Positions 18,452 through 25,485 of a DNA stretch of 64,000 nucleotides are shown here, one piece after another. Each line of letters opens with the position of its first letter. The first letter of the stretch is position 1. A model generated the notes under the pieces. That model made no database searches. It saw only the letters and a program-made list of their open reading frames with translations, and had not been told where the DNA came from. The translations under genes were made by a program, and so were the position numbers. This DNA is from Nocardioides donggukensis (GTDB lineage: Bacteria > Actinomycetota > Actinomycetes > Propionibacteriales > Nocardioidaceae), in contig NZ_JACYXZ010000003.1 of the NCBI RefSeq assembly GCF_014842875.1, positions 434,001 through 498,000 on the forward strand. The letters run 5' to 3'.

Positions 18452-18516
18452 GCCGCAATTGCGGCCGTCTGACATGGATTCCGCTCGGAAATGTGTCACA
18501 CGGCCGCAATTGCGGG
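18452..18516. repeat. Double AATT-core palindromic element, copy 1
   Basis: Two CCGCAATTGCGG palindromes (18453-18464 and 18504-18515) form the outer ends of a larger inverted repeat whose arms continue inward with CCGTSTGACA. The loop holds a smaller hairpin, TTCCG/CGGAA. A second copy lies at 58690-58752. It is 60-125 bases upstream of lutA. Confidence 0.85.
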
Positions 18517-18587
18517 GTTACGTGCACGATCGCGACCGGGGTTACGTGCACGACCCCGACCGGACTTACGTGCACGACCGCGGCGGG
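18516..18587. repeat. Three 24-bp iterons with core TTACGTGCACGA
   Basis: The core occurs at 18518, 18542 and 18566, exactly 24 bases apart. Units 1 and 2 differ at few positions; unit 3 is more degenerate. Each contains the palindrome GTGCAC. They lie between the palindromic element and the stop of the NmrA-like gene, with a GGCGG/CCGCC hairpin on the gene side. Confidence 0.8.
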
Positions 18588-18604
18588 ACCCTGCCGCCCG
18601 ACGT

Positions 18605-19252
18605 TCAGCCGCGGATCGCGGACTCGATCGGCGTGCGGCCGTTGTTGAACTCGATCGTCCGCCCGATCGTCGAGTCGTCGCCCAGCACCGCGGCGGTGAC
18701 CAGGGCGACGTCCTCGCGGGAGACCTCGTCGCCCTCGACTCCCTCGCCGGTCTCGATGAGGCCGGTGGCGGGCTCCAGGGTCAGCCGGCTGGGGCCGAGC
18801 ACGGTCCAGTCGAGCCCGGAGGCCCGCAGGTGGGCGTCGGCCTGGGCCTTGGCCTCGGCGTAGGCGAAGAACGGCTCGTCCTCGGGCACGCCGTGGTCGG
18901 GGCCGGCCCCGAAGTAGGAGATCATCACGTACCGCTTCGCCCCGGCCTGGCCGGCGGCGTCCATCGACCGGATCGCGGCGTCCCGGTCGACGGCGTAGGT
19001 CCGCTCCGCGGAGCCGCCGCCCGCGCCGGCCGCCCACACGACGGCGTCGTGCCCGGAGAAGACCTCGGCGATGCCGGCGACGTCCAGGCTCTCGACGTCG
19101 GCGACCACCGCGGACGCACCGGTCTCCTCGACGTCCTCGGACTGGTCGGGGTTGCGGATGAGCGAACTCACCTGGTGCCCCTTGCCGGTCAGCTCGCGCG
19201 CCAGGTGCAGCGCGACCTTCCCGTGGCCACCGACGACAGCGATCCTCATCAT
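18605..19252 (-). CDS. NmrA/SDR-a5-like NAD(P)-binding protein
   Basis: 215 residues. Rossmann motif VVGGHGKVALHLA (about 5-17, the GxxGxxA form of atypical SDRs), VWAAGAGGG, YVMISYFGA and YAEAKAQADAHLRASGLDWTV, as in YwnB/NmrA-like putative NAD(P)H sensors and reductases. No canonical YxxxK catalytic pair in classic position, so the activity is uncertain. AGGAGG precedes the double ATG (19252/19249). Single gene, divergent from the YihY gene. Confidence 0.85.
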   Translation of the reverse strand: MMRIAVVGGHGKVALHLARELTGKGHQVSSLIRNPDQSEDVEETGASAVVADVESLDVAGIAEVFSGHDAVVWAAGAGGGSAERTYAVDRDAAIRSMDAAGQAGAKRYVMISYFGAGPDHGVPEDEPFFAYAEAKAQADAHLRASGLDWTVLGPSRLTLEPATGLIETGEGVEGDEVSREDVALVTAAVLGDDSTIGRTIEFNNGRTPIESAIRG

Positions 19253-19310
19253 CCCTACCTCCTGCTCGAAAGTCCTCCTCCCGACCGTACGTCGGAGGTG
19301 GTTTCGCCCC

Positions 19311-19316
19311 TAGACT
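19311..19316 (+). promoter_or_regulatory. Candidate -10 (TAGACT) for the YihY transcript
   Basis: TAGACT six bases before ATG 19323, which opens a 10-codon frame that overlaps the start of the YihY gene. Implies a transcript that starts at that ATG. Confidence 0.5.
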
Positions 19317-19322
19317 CCGGCC

Positions 19323-19355
19323 ATGACCGACGTGCCTGGGCGGGAACCCTCGTGA
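19323..19355 (+). CDS. Candidate 10-codon leaderless leader peptide upstream of YihY gene
   Basis: ATG 19323 encodes MTDVPGREPS and stops at TGA 19353-19355, overlapping GTG 19352 of the next gene (GTGA). Its ATG is placed where a leaderless transcript from TAGACT would begin. If translated, it could deliver ribosomes to the GTG by termination-reinitiation. No homology can be claimed; it could be a chance frame. Confidence 0.35.
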   Translation: MTDVPGREPS

Positions 19356-20350
19356 CCACCGCCCGCACCGTGCCGGTCACCACCGAGATGTCCGGCGAGG
19401 AGCTGGACGCCGAGGATGCCTGGCACCTGGTCCGGCGGTTCGGGCTGCGGCGGATCGCGGTCGACTCCTTCGTCCGGTTCCGCTTCGGGGACGGCTTCAC
19501 CAACAGCCGGGCGCTCGCGCTACAGGCGTGCCTGGCGGTGGTCCCGTTCCTGCTCGCGCTCACCGGGCTGGCCGCCGACCTCGACCGGGAGCGGCCGGCC
19601 CGGGTCGTGGCCAGCACCATCGACGCGGTCTCGCCCGGCTCGGGGCAGGGCGACGCGCTCGCCGCCGCGGTCACCGGCGCCAACAGCAGCGAGCAGGCCG
19701 GCGAGATCGCCCTCGCCGTGGGCCTGTTCTTCGCCCTGCTCTCGATGACCACCGCCATGGCCCAGGTCGAGCGCGGCAGCAACCGCATCTACGGGATCGC
19801 CCGCGACCGGGCCGCGCTCCCGAAGTACGGCCGGGCCGCGGTGCTGACCGCGATCCTCGCCGTGCCGGTGGGCACCGGGTTCATGCTGCTGGTCGGCGGC
19901 GGCGCGTTCGGCGACGCGATGGCGGAGAACTACGGCTGGTCCCCCGGCGCGGTCACGGCATGGGACGTGGCCCGGTGGCCGGTCGGGCTGGCGCTGCTCG
20001 TCTTCGCGATCGCGGTGCTGCTCGACCACGCCCCGCGCCGGCGACAGCCCGCCCTGTCCTGGCTGGCCCTCGGGTCGGGCATCGCGGTCCTCGCCAGCAT
20101 GCTCGCCACCGGCGGCCTGGCCGCCTACGTCAAGCTCAGCGCCTCCTTCGGCGACATCTACGGCCCGCTGGCGGGCGTCTTCGCGCTGCTGCTCTGGGCG
20201 CTGCTCTCCTCGATGGCGCTCTTCTACGGCACCGCGGTGTGCGCCCAGCTCGAGGCCATGCGCACCGCCGACCCGCGACCGGTGGACGACGACCCCGGCC
20301 GACCGCACGGCCGCACGGTCCGTGCGGGCTCCGCCGCCTCCCGTGCTTGA
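19352..20350 (+). CDS. YihY/virulence factor BrkB family membrane protein
   Basis: 332 residues from GTG 19352 (or ATG 19388, 12 codons later). About six membrane segments; family landmarks include ALQACLAVVPFLLALTG, VERGSNRIYGIARDRAALPKY and YGPLAGVFALLLWALLSSMALFYG near the C-terminus. YihY proteins were once called RNase BN, which is wrong for this family; their function is unknown. No good ribosome-binding site precedes the GTG, in keeping with coupling to the short frame at 19323. Followed nine bases later by fdhD. Confidence 0.85.
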   Translation: MTTARTVPVTTEMSGEELDAEDAWHLVRRFGLRRIAVDSFVRFRFGDGFTNSRALALQACLAVVPFLLALTGLAADLDRERPARVVASTIDAVSPGSGQGDALAAAVTGANSSEQAGEIALAVGLFFALLSMTTAMAQVERGSNRIYGIARDRAALPKYGRAAVLTAILAVPVGTGFMLLVGGGAFGDAMAENYGWSPGAVTAWDVARWPVGLALLVFAIAVLLDHAPRRRQPALSWLALGSGIAVLASMLATGGLAAYVKLSASFGDIYGPLAGVFALLLWALLSSMALFYGTAVCAQLEAMRTADPRPVDDDPGRPHGRTVRAGSAASRA

Positions 20351-20359
20351 ATCGGGACC

Positions 20360-21193
20360 ATGGGCAGGAGATCGGACCGACGGCGGGTCCTGAGGGTGCG
20401 TGGCGACGACGCCAGCACCCGCCCGGACACCCTCGCCGTGGAGGAGCCGCTGGAGATCCGGGTCGACGCCGAGCGGTTCACGCTGACGATGCGCACCCCC
20501 GGGGACGACTTCGAGCTCGCGGCCGGACACCTGGTCTCCGAGGGCACGCTGGCCGGGGCCGCCGACGTCCGGCAGATCCGGTACTGCGACGAGGGGCGCC
20601 CCGACCCGACGTACAACGTCCTGGACGTGACCCTCGCCGACGGCGTCGAGCCGCCCGCGTCGCGTCGGCAGTCCTACATGTCCAGCGCCTGCGGCGTCTG
20701 CGGCAAGGACAGCCTCGACGCGGTGCGGACGACGGCCCACTGGTCGCTCGACGAGGACGACACCGTCGTGCCCACCTCCGTGCTCGCGCTGCTCCCCGAC
20801 CTGCTGCGGGAGAGCCAGGCGGTCTTCGAGCGCACCGGCGGCCTGCACGCGGCCGGGCTGTTCACCGCCGACGGCGAGCTGCTCTGCCTGCGTGAGGACG
20901 TGGGGCGGCACAACGCGGTCGACAAGGTGGTCGGCTGGGCGGTGACCGAGGACCGCCTGCCGCTGCGCGGGACGGTGCTGCAGGTCAGCGGCCGGGCCTC
21001 GTTCGAGCTGGTGCAGAAGGCGTGGATGGCCGGGATCCCGATCCTCTCCGCGGTCTCGGCGCCGTCCACCCTGGCGGTCGACCTCGCCGCCGAGGCCGGC
21101 CTGACGCTGGTGGGCTTCGCCCGCGGCTCGTCGATGAACGTCTACACCGGGCTCCGCCGGGTCGCCACGGGCGTCCCCGACGTCGGCGCCTGA
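20360..21193 (+). CDS. fdhD: Formate dehydrogenase accessory sulfurtransferase FdhD
   Basis: 277 residues. FdhD moves sulfur from a cysteine desulfurase to the Mo/W-bis-MGD cofactor of formate dehydrogenase. Hallmarks are the catalytic pair in SSACGVCGK (Cys111/Cys114), FELAAGHLVSEG, FERTGGLHAAGLF, REDVGRHNAVDKVVG, and GRASFELVQKAWMAGIPI. The gene for its client formate dehydrogenase is not in this window. TTGAAT seven bases before ATG 20360 might be a weak local -10. Confidence 0.94.
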   Translation: MGRRSDRRRVLRVRGDDASTRPDTLAVEEPLEIRVDAERFTLTMRTPGDDFELAAGHLVSEGTLAGAADVRQIRYCDEGRPDPTYNVLDVTLADGVEPPASRRQSYMSSACGVCGKDSLDAVRTTAHWSLDEDDTVVPTSVLALLPDLLRESQAVFERTGGLHAAGLFTADGELLCLREDVGRHNAVDKVVGWAVTEDRLPLRGTVLQVSGRASFELVQKAWMAGIPILSAVSAPSTLAVDLAAEAGLTLVGFARGSSMNVYTGLRRVATGVPDVGA

Positions 21194-21234
21194 GCCCGCT
21201 CCCGCGTCCGCTCGACCCGGCGTCGTGCGGACGC

Positions 21235-21240
21235 TAGCGT
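21235..21240 (+). promoter_or_regulatory. Candidate -10 (TAGCGT) of leaderless methyltransferase gene
   Basis: TAGCGT, seven bases, then GTG 21248. Confidence 0.55.
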
Positions 21241-21247
21241 CGACGGC

Positions 21248-21877
21248 GTGGACGCACACTCCTGGGACGAGCGGTACGCCGCCTCCGAGCTGGTCTGGTC
21301 GGCGACCCCGAACCGCTTCGTGGCCGGGGCCCTGGCCGACCTCCCCCCGGGTCGCGCCGTCGACCTGGCCGCCGGAGAGGGCCGCAACGCCCTGTGGCTG
21401 GCCTCGCTGGGCTGGGAGGTGACCGCGGTCGACTTCTCGGCGGCCGGGATCGAGAAGGGCCGGGAGCTGGAGTCCGGCCGGCCACCCGAGCGGCCGGTGC
21501 GCTGGGTGTGCGCCGACGTCCTGACCTGGAGCGCCGACGAGCCGGTCGACCTGGTCGTCGTCGCCTACCTCCAGCTGCGCTCGGAGCAGCGCCGCGAGGC
21601 GGTACGCCGTGGTTTCGCGGCCCTGCGCCCGGGAGGCACGTTCTTCCTCGTCGCGCACGACACGACCAACCTCACCGAGGGCACCGGCGGACCGCAGGAC
21701 GCCTCGGTGCTGATGACCGCGGACGACGTGCTGGGCGACCTGGCCGACCAGGCGTTCCGCACCGTGCGTGCCGAGCGGGTGGCCCGTGAGGTGCCGGCCG
21801 CCCCGGCCGAGACGGGCCACGGCGACGCTCCCTCGGCCACCGCCTGGGACTGCCTGGTCCACCTCGTCCGGGACTAG
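21248..21877 (+). CDS. Class I SAM-dependent methyltransferase
   Basis: 209 residues from GTG 21248. SAM-binding motif I is AVDLAAGEGRNALWLA (about 38-53), motif II EVTAVDFS, then DLVVVAYLQL and LRPGGTFFLV. This layout resembles the TehB/thiopurine-type small-molecule methyltransferases widespread in actinobacteria. Substrate unknown. Single gene, apparently leaderless. Confidence 0.85.
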   Translation: MDAHSWDERYAASELVWSATPNRFVAGALADLPPGRAVDLAAGEGRNALWLASLGWEVTAVDFSAAGIEKGRELESGRPPERPVRWVCADVLTWSADEPVDLVVVAYLQLRSEQRREAVRRGFAALRPGGTFFLVAHDTTNLTEGTGGPQDASVLMTADDVLGDLADQAFRTVRAERVAREVPAAPAETGHGDAPSATAWDCLVHLVRD

Positions 21878-21913
21878 GTGTACCCGGCCAGGACGTTGGT
21901 AGCGCGGTCGGGG

Positions 21914-22210
21914 CTAGCCCCGGTCCGGGCCCCCCGACCCGGTGGACCCGGTGGACCCGGCCGGTCCCTCCGACTCCTCCGACCCGGCAGCGCCAGGAGC
22001 GCCCGCTTGGCCGGCCGGCTGGTCGCCGTACACGCCGGCGTCCTTGGCCGCCTGGGCCTTCCTCAGCTGCTTGACCAGGCTGAAGCAGAGGACGACGACG
22101 GCCAGCACCAGCAGCAGGAAGATGCCGAACGCCAGCCAGCCGGCCTTGACGTCCTCGGCCTCGGGGACCTGTTCTTCGGCAGCCAGCAACGAGACGACCA
22201 GGGTGTGCAT
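21914..22210 (-). CDS. Small single-pass membrane protein downstream of mca
   Basis: 98 residues: one hydrophobic helix (about 27-47, LAFGIFLLLVLAVVVLCFSL), a short basic KQLRKAQAAKD segment, then a disordered Gly/Ser/Pro tail. A comparable small membrane protein lies next to mca in mycobacteria (Rv1083), so the pairing may be conserved. Function unknown. It follows mca by 29 bases on the same strand. Confidence 0.7.
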   Translation of the reverse strand: MHTLVVSLLAAEEQVPEAEDVKAGWLAFGIFLLLVLAVVVLCFSLVKQLRKAQAAKDAGVYGDQPAGQAGAPGAAGSEESEGPAGSTGSTGSGGPDRG

Positions 22211-22239
22211 GACGCCATTCTCTCAGGCGCCGGCACCCC

Positions 22240-23121
22240 TCACTGCGGCGGGATCCCCGCGAACAGGTCGTCCTCGGGGGTGCTGCTCTCGACGTGGCTG
22301 ACCACCAGCTCGTAGTCCTCGGTGGGCCAGGCCTCCTGCTGGATGACGAGCGGGATCGCGAACCACGGGCCATCGGGATCGATCTGCGTGGCGTGGGCGA
22401 GCAGCGCCCGGTCCCGGGCCTCGAAGAAGTCGGCGCACGGCACCTTGGTGGTGATCCGGGCGTCGTGCTTCGGGTCGGCCTCCCACTTCTCGAGACGCTC
22501 CGCGTAGGGCGAGTCCAGCCCGGCCGCGAGCATCGCCTCGTGGATGGCCAGCGTGCGGGGCCGGTTGAACGAGTGGTGGTAGTAGAGCTTCAGCGGCTGC
22601 CAGGGCTCTCCCGCGTCGGGGTACCGGTCCGGGTCCCCGGCCGCGGCGAACGCCGCGACGCTGACGTTGTGGCACTGGATGTGGTCGGGGTGCGGGTAGC
22701 CCCCGTTCTCGTCGTACGTCGTGACCACGTGCGGGCGGAACGACCGCATCAGCCGGACCAGCGGCTCGGCCGCGTGGTCGACGTCCTGGAGCGCGAAGCA
22801 GCCCTCGGGCAGCGGGGGCTTCGGGTCGCCCTCCGGCCAGCCGGAGTCGACGAAGCCGAGCCAGTCCTGCGTCACCTGCAGGATGTCGCGGGCCTCCTCC
22901 ATCTCGCGGCGCCGGATCTCGGTGATGTTGGCCAGCACGTCGGGGCGGTCCATGTTGGGGTTCAGCACCGACCCCCGCTCCCCACCGGTGCAGGTCACCA
23001 CGTGGACGTCGACCCCCTCGGCGACGTACCGGGCGGTGGAGGCCGCGCCCTTGCTCGACTCGTCGTCGGGGTGGGCGTGGACGTGCATGAGCCGGAGACC
23101 GGACCGGGACGCGTGGGGCAT
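22240..23121 (-). CDS. mca: Mycothiol S-conjugate amidase
   Basis: 293 residues, matching Mca length. Zn-dependent LmbE/PIG-L fold amidase that cleaves mycothiol S-conjugates to a mercapturic acid and GlcN-Ins during detoxification. Zinc and catalytic residues appear in HVHAHPDDE (His17, Asp20) and YPHPDHIQCHN. Mca-type rather than MshB-type traits: GWPEGDPKPPLPEGCF and the long C-terminal region. ATG 23121 sits seven bases after minus-strand TAGAAT, consistent with a leaderless message. Divergent from the DUF4307 gene and greA, as in mycobacteria. Confidence 0.93.
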   Translation of the reverse strand: MPHASRSGLRLMHVHAHPDDESSKGAASTARYVAEGVDVHVVTCTGGERGSVLNPNMDRPDVLANITEIRRREMEEARDILQVTQDWLGFVDSGWPEGDPKPPLPEGCFALQDVDHAAEPLVRLMRSFRPHVVTTYDENGGYPHPDHIQCHNVSVAAFAAAGDPDRYPDAGEPWQPLKLYYHHSFNRPRTLAIHEAMLAAGLDSPYAERLEKWEADPKHDARITTKVPCADFFEARDRALLAHATQIDPDGPWFAIPLVIQQEAWPTEDYELVVSHVESSTPEDDLFAGIPPQ

Positions 23122-23128
23122 GCCCGCG

Positions 23129-23134
23129 ATTCTA
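23129..23134 (-). promoter_or_regulatory. Candidate -10 (TAGAAT) of leaderless mca
   Basis: Minus-strand TAGAAT, seven bases, then ATG 23121. The best match to a consensus -10 in the window. Confidence 0.65.
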
Positions 23135-23164
23135 GGGCTCGCCCCCCGTGCGAAAATGGGGGGC

Positions 23165-23554
23165 GTGACCACCGACCTCGCCGCGCGCTACGGCACCGCC
23201 CGCCCCAGGCGGCGACGCCTGGTGGTGACGCTGAGCGCCGCGATGGCCGCGGTGTTCCTCGGCTGGCTGGCGTGGGCGACGTGGTTCCACTCCACCCCCG
23301 AGGTCGCCTCGGAGCTGACCGGCTTCGAGGTGGTGGACACCCACACGAGCACCGCCGACGTCTCGGTGCAGCTCGAGGACGGCGCCGAGGCCCGGTGCCG
23401 GGTCCGGGCGTTCAGCGAGGACCACGCGGTCGTCGGCGAGATCAGCTTCGTGCCGGTCCAGGGTCGCAACGACGTCAGCATCCGCACCGAGCGGGAGGCT
23501 ACCTCGGTGGACCTGGTCGGCTGCACCACCCCTGACCAGCCCAGACCGCGTTGA
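23165..23554 (+). CDS. DUF4307 single-pass membrane protein
   Basis: 129 residues from GTG 23165. N-terminal TTDLAARYG and basic PRRRR patch, one membrane helix (about 20-42), then an extracytoplasmic beta-rich domain with a pair of cysteines (ARCRVRAF and VDLVGCTT). Matches the DUF4307 family that sits between mca and greA in actinobacteria (Rv1081 in M. tuberculosis). Function unknown. Confidence 0.88.
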   Translation: MTTDLAARYGTARPRRRRLVVTLSAAMAAVFLGWLAWATWFHSTPEVASELTGFEVVDTHTSTADVSVQLEDGAEARCRVRAFSEDHAVVGEISFVPVQGRNDVSIRTEREATSVDLVGCTTPDQPRPR

Positions 23555-23580
23555 GTTCGGCGTCCGTCGCGGCCTTTTGC

Positions 23581-23757
23581 TAGCCTAGTTCTTTCGACAC
23601 CTCGCGCAGGGGCCACGCCGTGCTGCCGACGGAGCATCGCACGCGAGTGCCCTCCCCGGTTCCGTGCTGTGCCGGACGCCGACCGAGGTGACACCACTGA
23701 CCAGGGCGGGTCGGGCCACGGGCTCCACCCCCACCGGCCACATGCAGGAGTGACGCT
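23581..23757 (+). promoter_or_regulatory. Candidate greA promoter (TAGCCT) and long 5' leader
   Basis: TAGCCT at 23581-23586 follows the DUF4307 gene by 26 bases and would give a leader of about 165 bases before greA, unlike the leaderless neighbours. The leader is GC-rich and can form stems, but I recognise no known riboswitch class. AGGAG lies seven bases before the greA ATG. Confidence 0.4.
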
Positions 23758-24252
23758 ATGACCGAGCAGGGCACCATCTGGCTCACGAAGGACGCCTACG
23801 AGAAGCTCCAGGAGGAGCTCGAGAACCTCCGTGGACCCGTTCGCCAGGAAGTCATCGAGCGGATCAGCAACGCCCGTGACGAGGGTGACCTCAAGGAGAA
23901 CGGCGGCTACCACGCGGCCCGCGAGGAGCAGGGCAAGGTGGAGGGCCGGATCCGCCAGCTCGAGGACATGCTGCGTCGCGCGGAGGTCGGCGAGACCCCC
24001 GCGAACGACGGCATCGTGGAGCCGGGCATGGTCGTGACCTACAAGTTCGTCGGCGACGACGACGACGAGGCCGAGAAGTTCCTGCTCGGTGCCCGCGAGA
24101 TCGAGCCCGATGGCCTGAAGGTCTACTCGCCGCAGTCCCCCCTCGGCGAGGCCATCCACGGCCACAAGAAGGGCGAGACGGTCTCCTACGAGGCGCCGAA
24201 CGGCAAGGAGATGAAGGTCGAGATCATGGACGCGGTGCCCTACACCGCCTGA
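23758..24252 (+). CDS. greA: Transcription elongation factor GreA
   Basis: 164 residues. N-terminal antiparallel coiled coil (about 10-80) that reaches into the RNA polymerase secondary channel, with the acidic tip ISNARDEGDLKENGGYHAAR, the Gre signature; the conserved Asp/Glu pair for transcript cleavage is present. The C-terminal FKBP-like domain ends with YEAPNGKEMKVEIMDAVPY. ATG 23758 has AGGAG at good distance. Adjacent to mca/DUF4307 as in other actinobacteria. Confidence 0.95.
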   Translation: MTEQGTIWLTKDAYEKLQEELENLRGPVRQEVIERISNARDEGDLKENGGYHAAREEQGKVEGRIRQLEDMLRRAEVGETPANDGIVEPGMVVTYKFVGDDDDEAEKFLLGAREIEPDGLKVYSPQSPLGEAIHGHKKGETVSYEAPNGKEMKVEIMDAVPYTA

Positions 24253-24270
24253 TCCCGGGCCCTCCCCGGC

Positions 24271-25485
24271 TCACTCGAAGACGCGGTAGCCGCACTCGCG
24301 CAGCCGGGCCAGCAGGGCCTCGGCGTGCGACTCGCCTCGGGTCTCCAGCTGCACGTGCACGTCGACCTCGTCGAGGTGCAGCGACGGCGAGATCCGCTCG
24401 TGCACGACCTCGAGCACGTTGGCCTGCTCCGAGGCGAGCTCGCCGAGCAGCCGGGCCAGCCCGCCGGGGACGTCGGGGATCAGCACCCTGAGGTTGAGGT
24501 ACCGACTGGCCGAGGCCATGCCGTGCCGGATCACCTTGCCGAGCAGGAGCGGGTCGATGTTGCCGCCCGAGAGCACCGCCACGACCGGCGTCTCGAAGGC
24601 TCCCGGCTCGTCGAGGATCGCCGCCACGGCCGCCGCGCCGGCCGGCTCGACGATCATCTTGGCGCGCTCGACCAGCGACAGCAGGGCCTGCGAGAGCGAC
24701 TCCTCGGAGACCGTGAGCACGTCGTCGACGTGCTCACGGACCGCCTGGAACGGGACGTCGCCGGGTCGCCCGACCGCGATCCCGTCGGCCATGGTCGCCA
24801 TCGACTCCAGCGCCAGCGGCGCCCCCGAGCGCAGCGACTCGGGGAAGGCCGCGGCGCCCTCGGCCTGCACGCCGACGACCCGTACGTCGGGACGTAGGGC
24901 CTTGATCGCCGTCGCGACACCGGCGATGAGTCCGCCGCCACCGGTGGGCACCAACACGGTGCGCACCTGTGGCACCTGCTCGAGGATCTCGAGGCCGCAG
25001 GTGCCCTGGCCGGCCACGATGTCCTCGTGGTCGAAGGGGTGGATCAGCACCGCCCCGGTCTCGGCCGCGAACTCCCGGGCCCGGTCGAGCGCCTGGTCGA
25101 TGTAGCGCCCGTGGAACACCACCTCGGCGCCGTACCCGCGGGTGGCCTTCTCCTTCGGGATCGGCGCCCCCTCGGGCATGAACACGGTGGCCTTGATGCC
25201 CAGCAGCTGGGCGGCCAGCGCCACCCCCTGGGCATGGTTGCCAGCCGACGCGGCCACGACGCCGGCGGCCCGTTCGGCCTCGGAGAGTCGTGACATCCGC
25301 AGGTAGGCACCTCGGATCTTGAAGGATCCGGTGCGTTGGAGGTTCTCGCACTTGAGGAGCACCGGGCCCCCGGCCAGGCCGGTGAGCCAGCGGGACTCCT
25401 CGATGGGGGTGCGCACGGCGACCCCGTCGAGGACCTCCCGGGCGGCCTCGATGTCGGCCAGGCTCACGGTGGGGATCTCAGTCAC
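24271..25485 (-). CDS. ilvA: Threonine ammonia-lyase
   Basis: 404 residues from GTG 25485. PLP enzyme that deaminates threonine to 2-oxobutanoate. PLP lysine in RTGSFKIRGAY (Lys56), phosphate-binding loop PTGGGGLIAG, and LSGGNIDP near the end of the catalytic domain. A single C-terminal ACT domain (about 330-404: RVLIPDVPGGLARLLGELA) makes it the shorter type, not the double-ACT biosynthetic IlvA; serine activity is also possible. The GTG overlaps the AI-2E stop by eight bases, so the two are cotranscribed. Confidence 0.92.
   Translation of the reverse strand: MTEIPTVSLADIEAAREVLDGVAVRTPIEESRWLTGLAGGPVLLKCENLQRTGSFKIRGAYLRMSRLSEAERAAGVVAASAGNHAQGVALAAQLLGIKATVFMPEGAPIPKEKATRGYGAEVVFHGRYIDQALDRAREFAAETGAVLIHPFDHEDIVAGQGTCGLEILEQVPQVRTVLVPTGGGGLIAGVATAIKALRPDVRVVGVQAEGAAAFPESLRSGAPLALESMATMADGIAVGRPGDVPFQAVREHVDDVLTVSEESLSQALLSLVERAKMIVEPAGAAAVAAILDEPGAFETPVVAVLSGGNIDPLLLGKVIRHGMASASRYLNLRVLIPDVPGGLARLLGELASEQANVLEVVHERISPSLHLDEVDVHVQLETRGESHAEALLARLRECGYRVFE

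Noticed and set aside
23581..23757. Riboswitch in the greA leader
   Set aside because: No conserved core of any class I know could be found by eye; reported only as a long leader.
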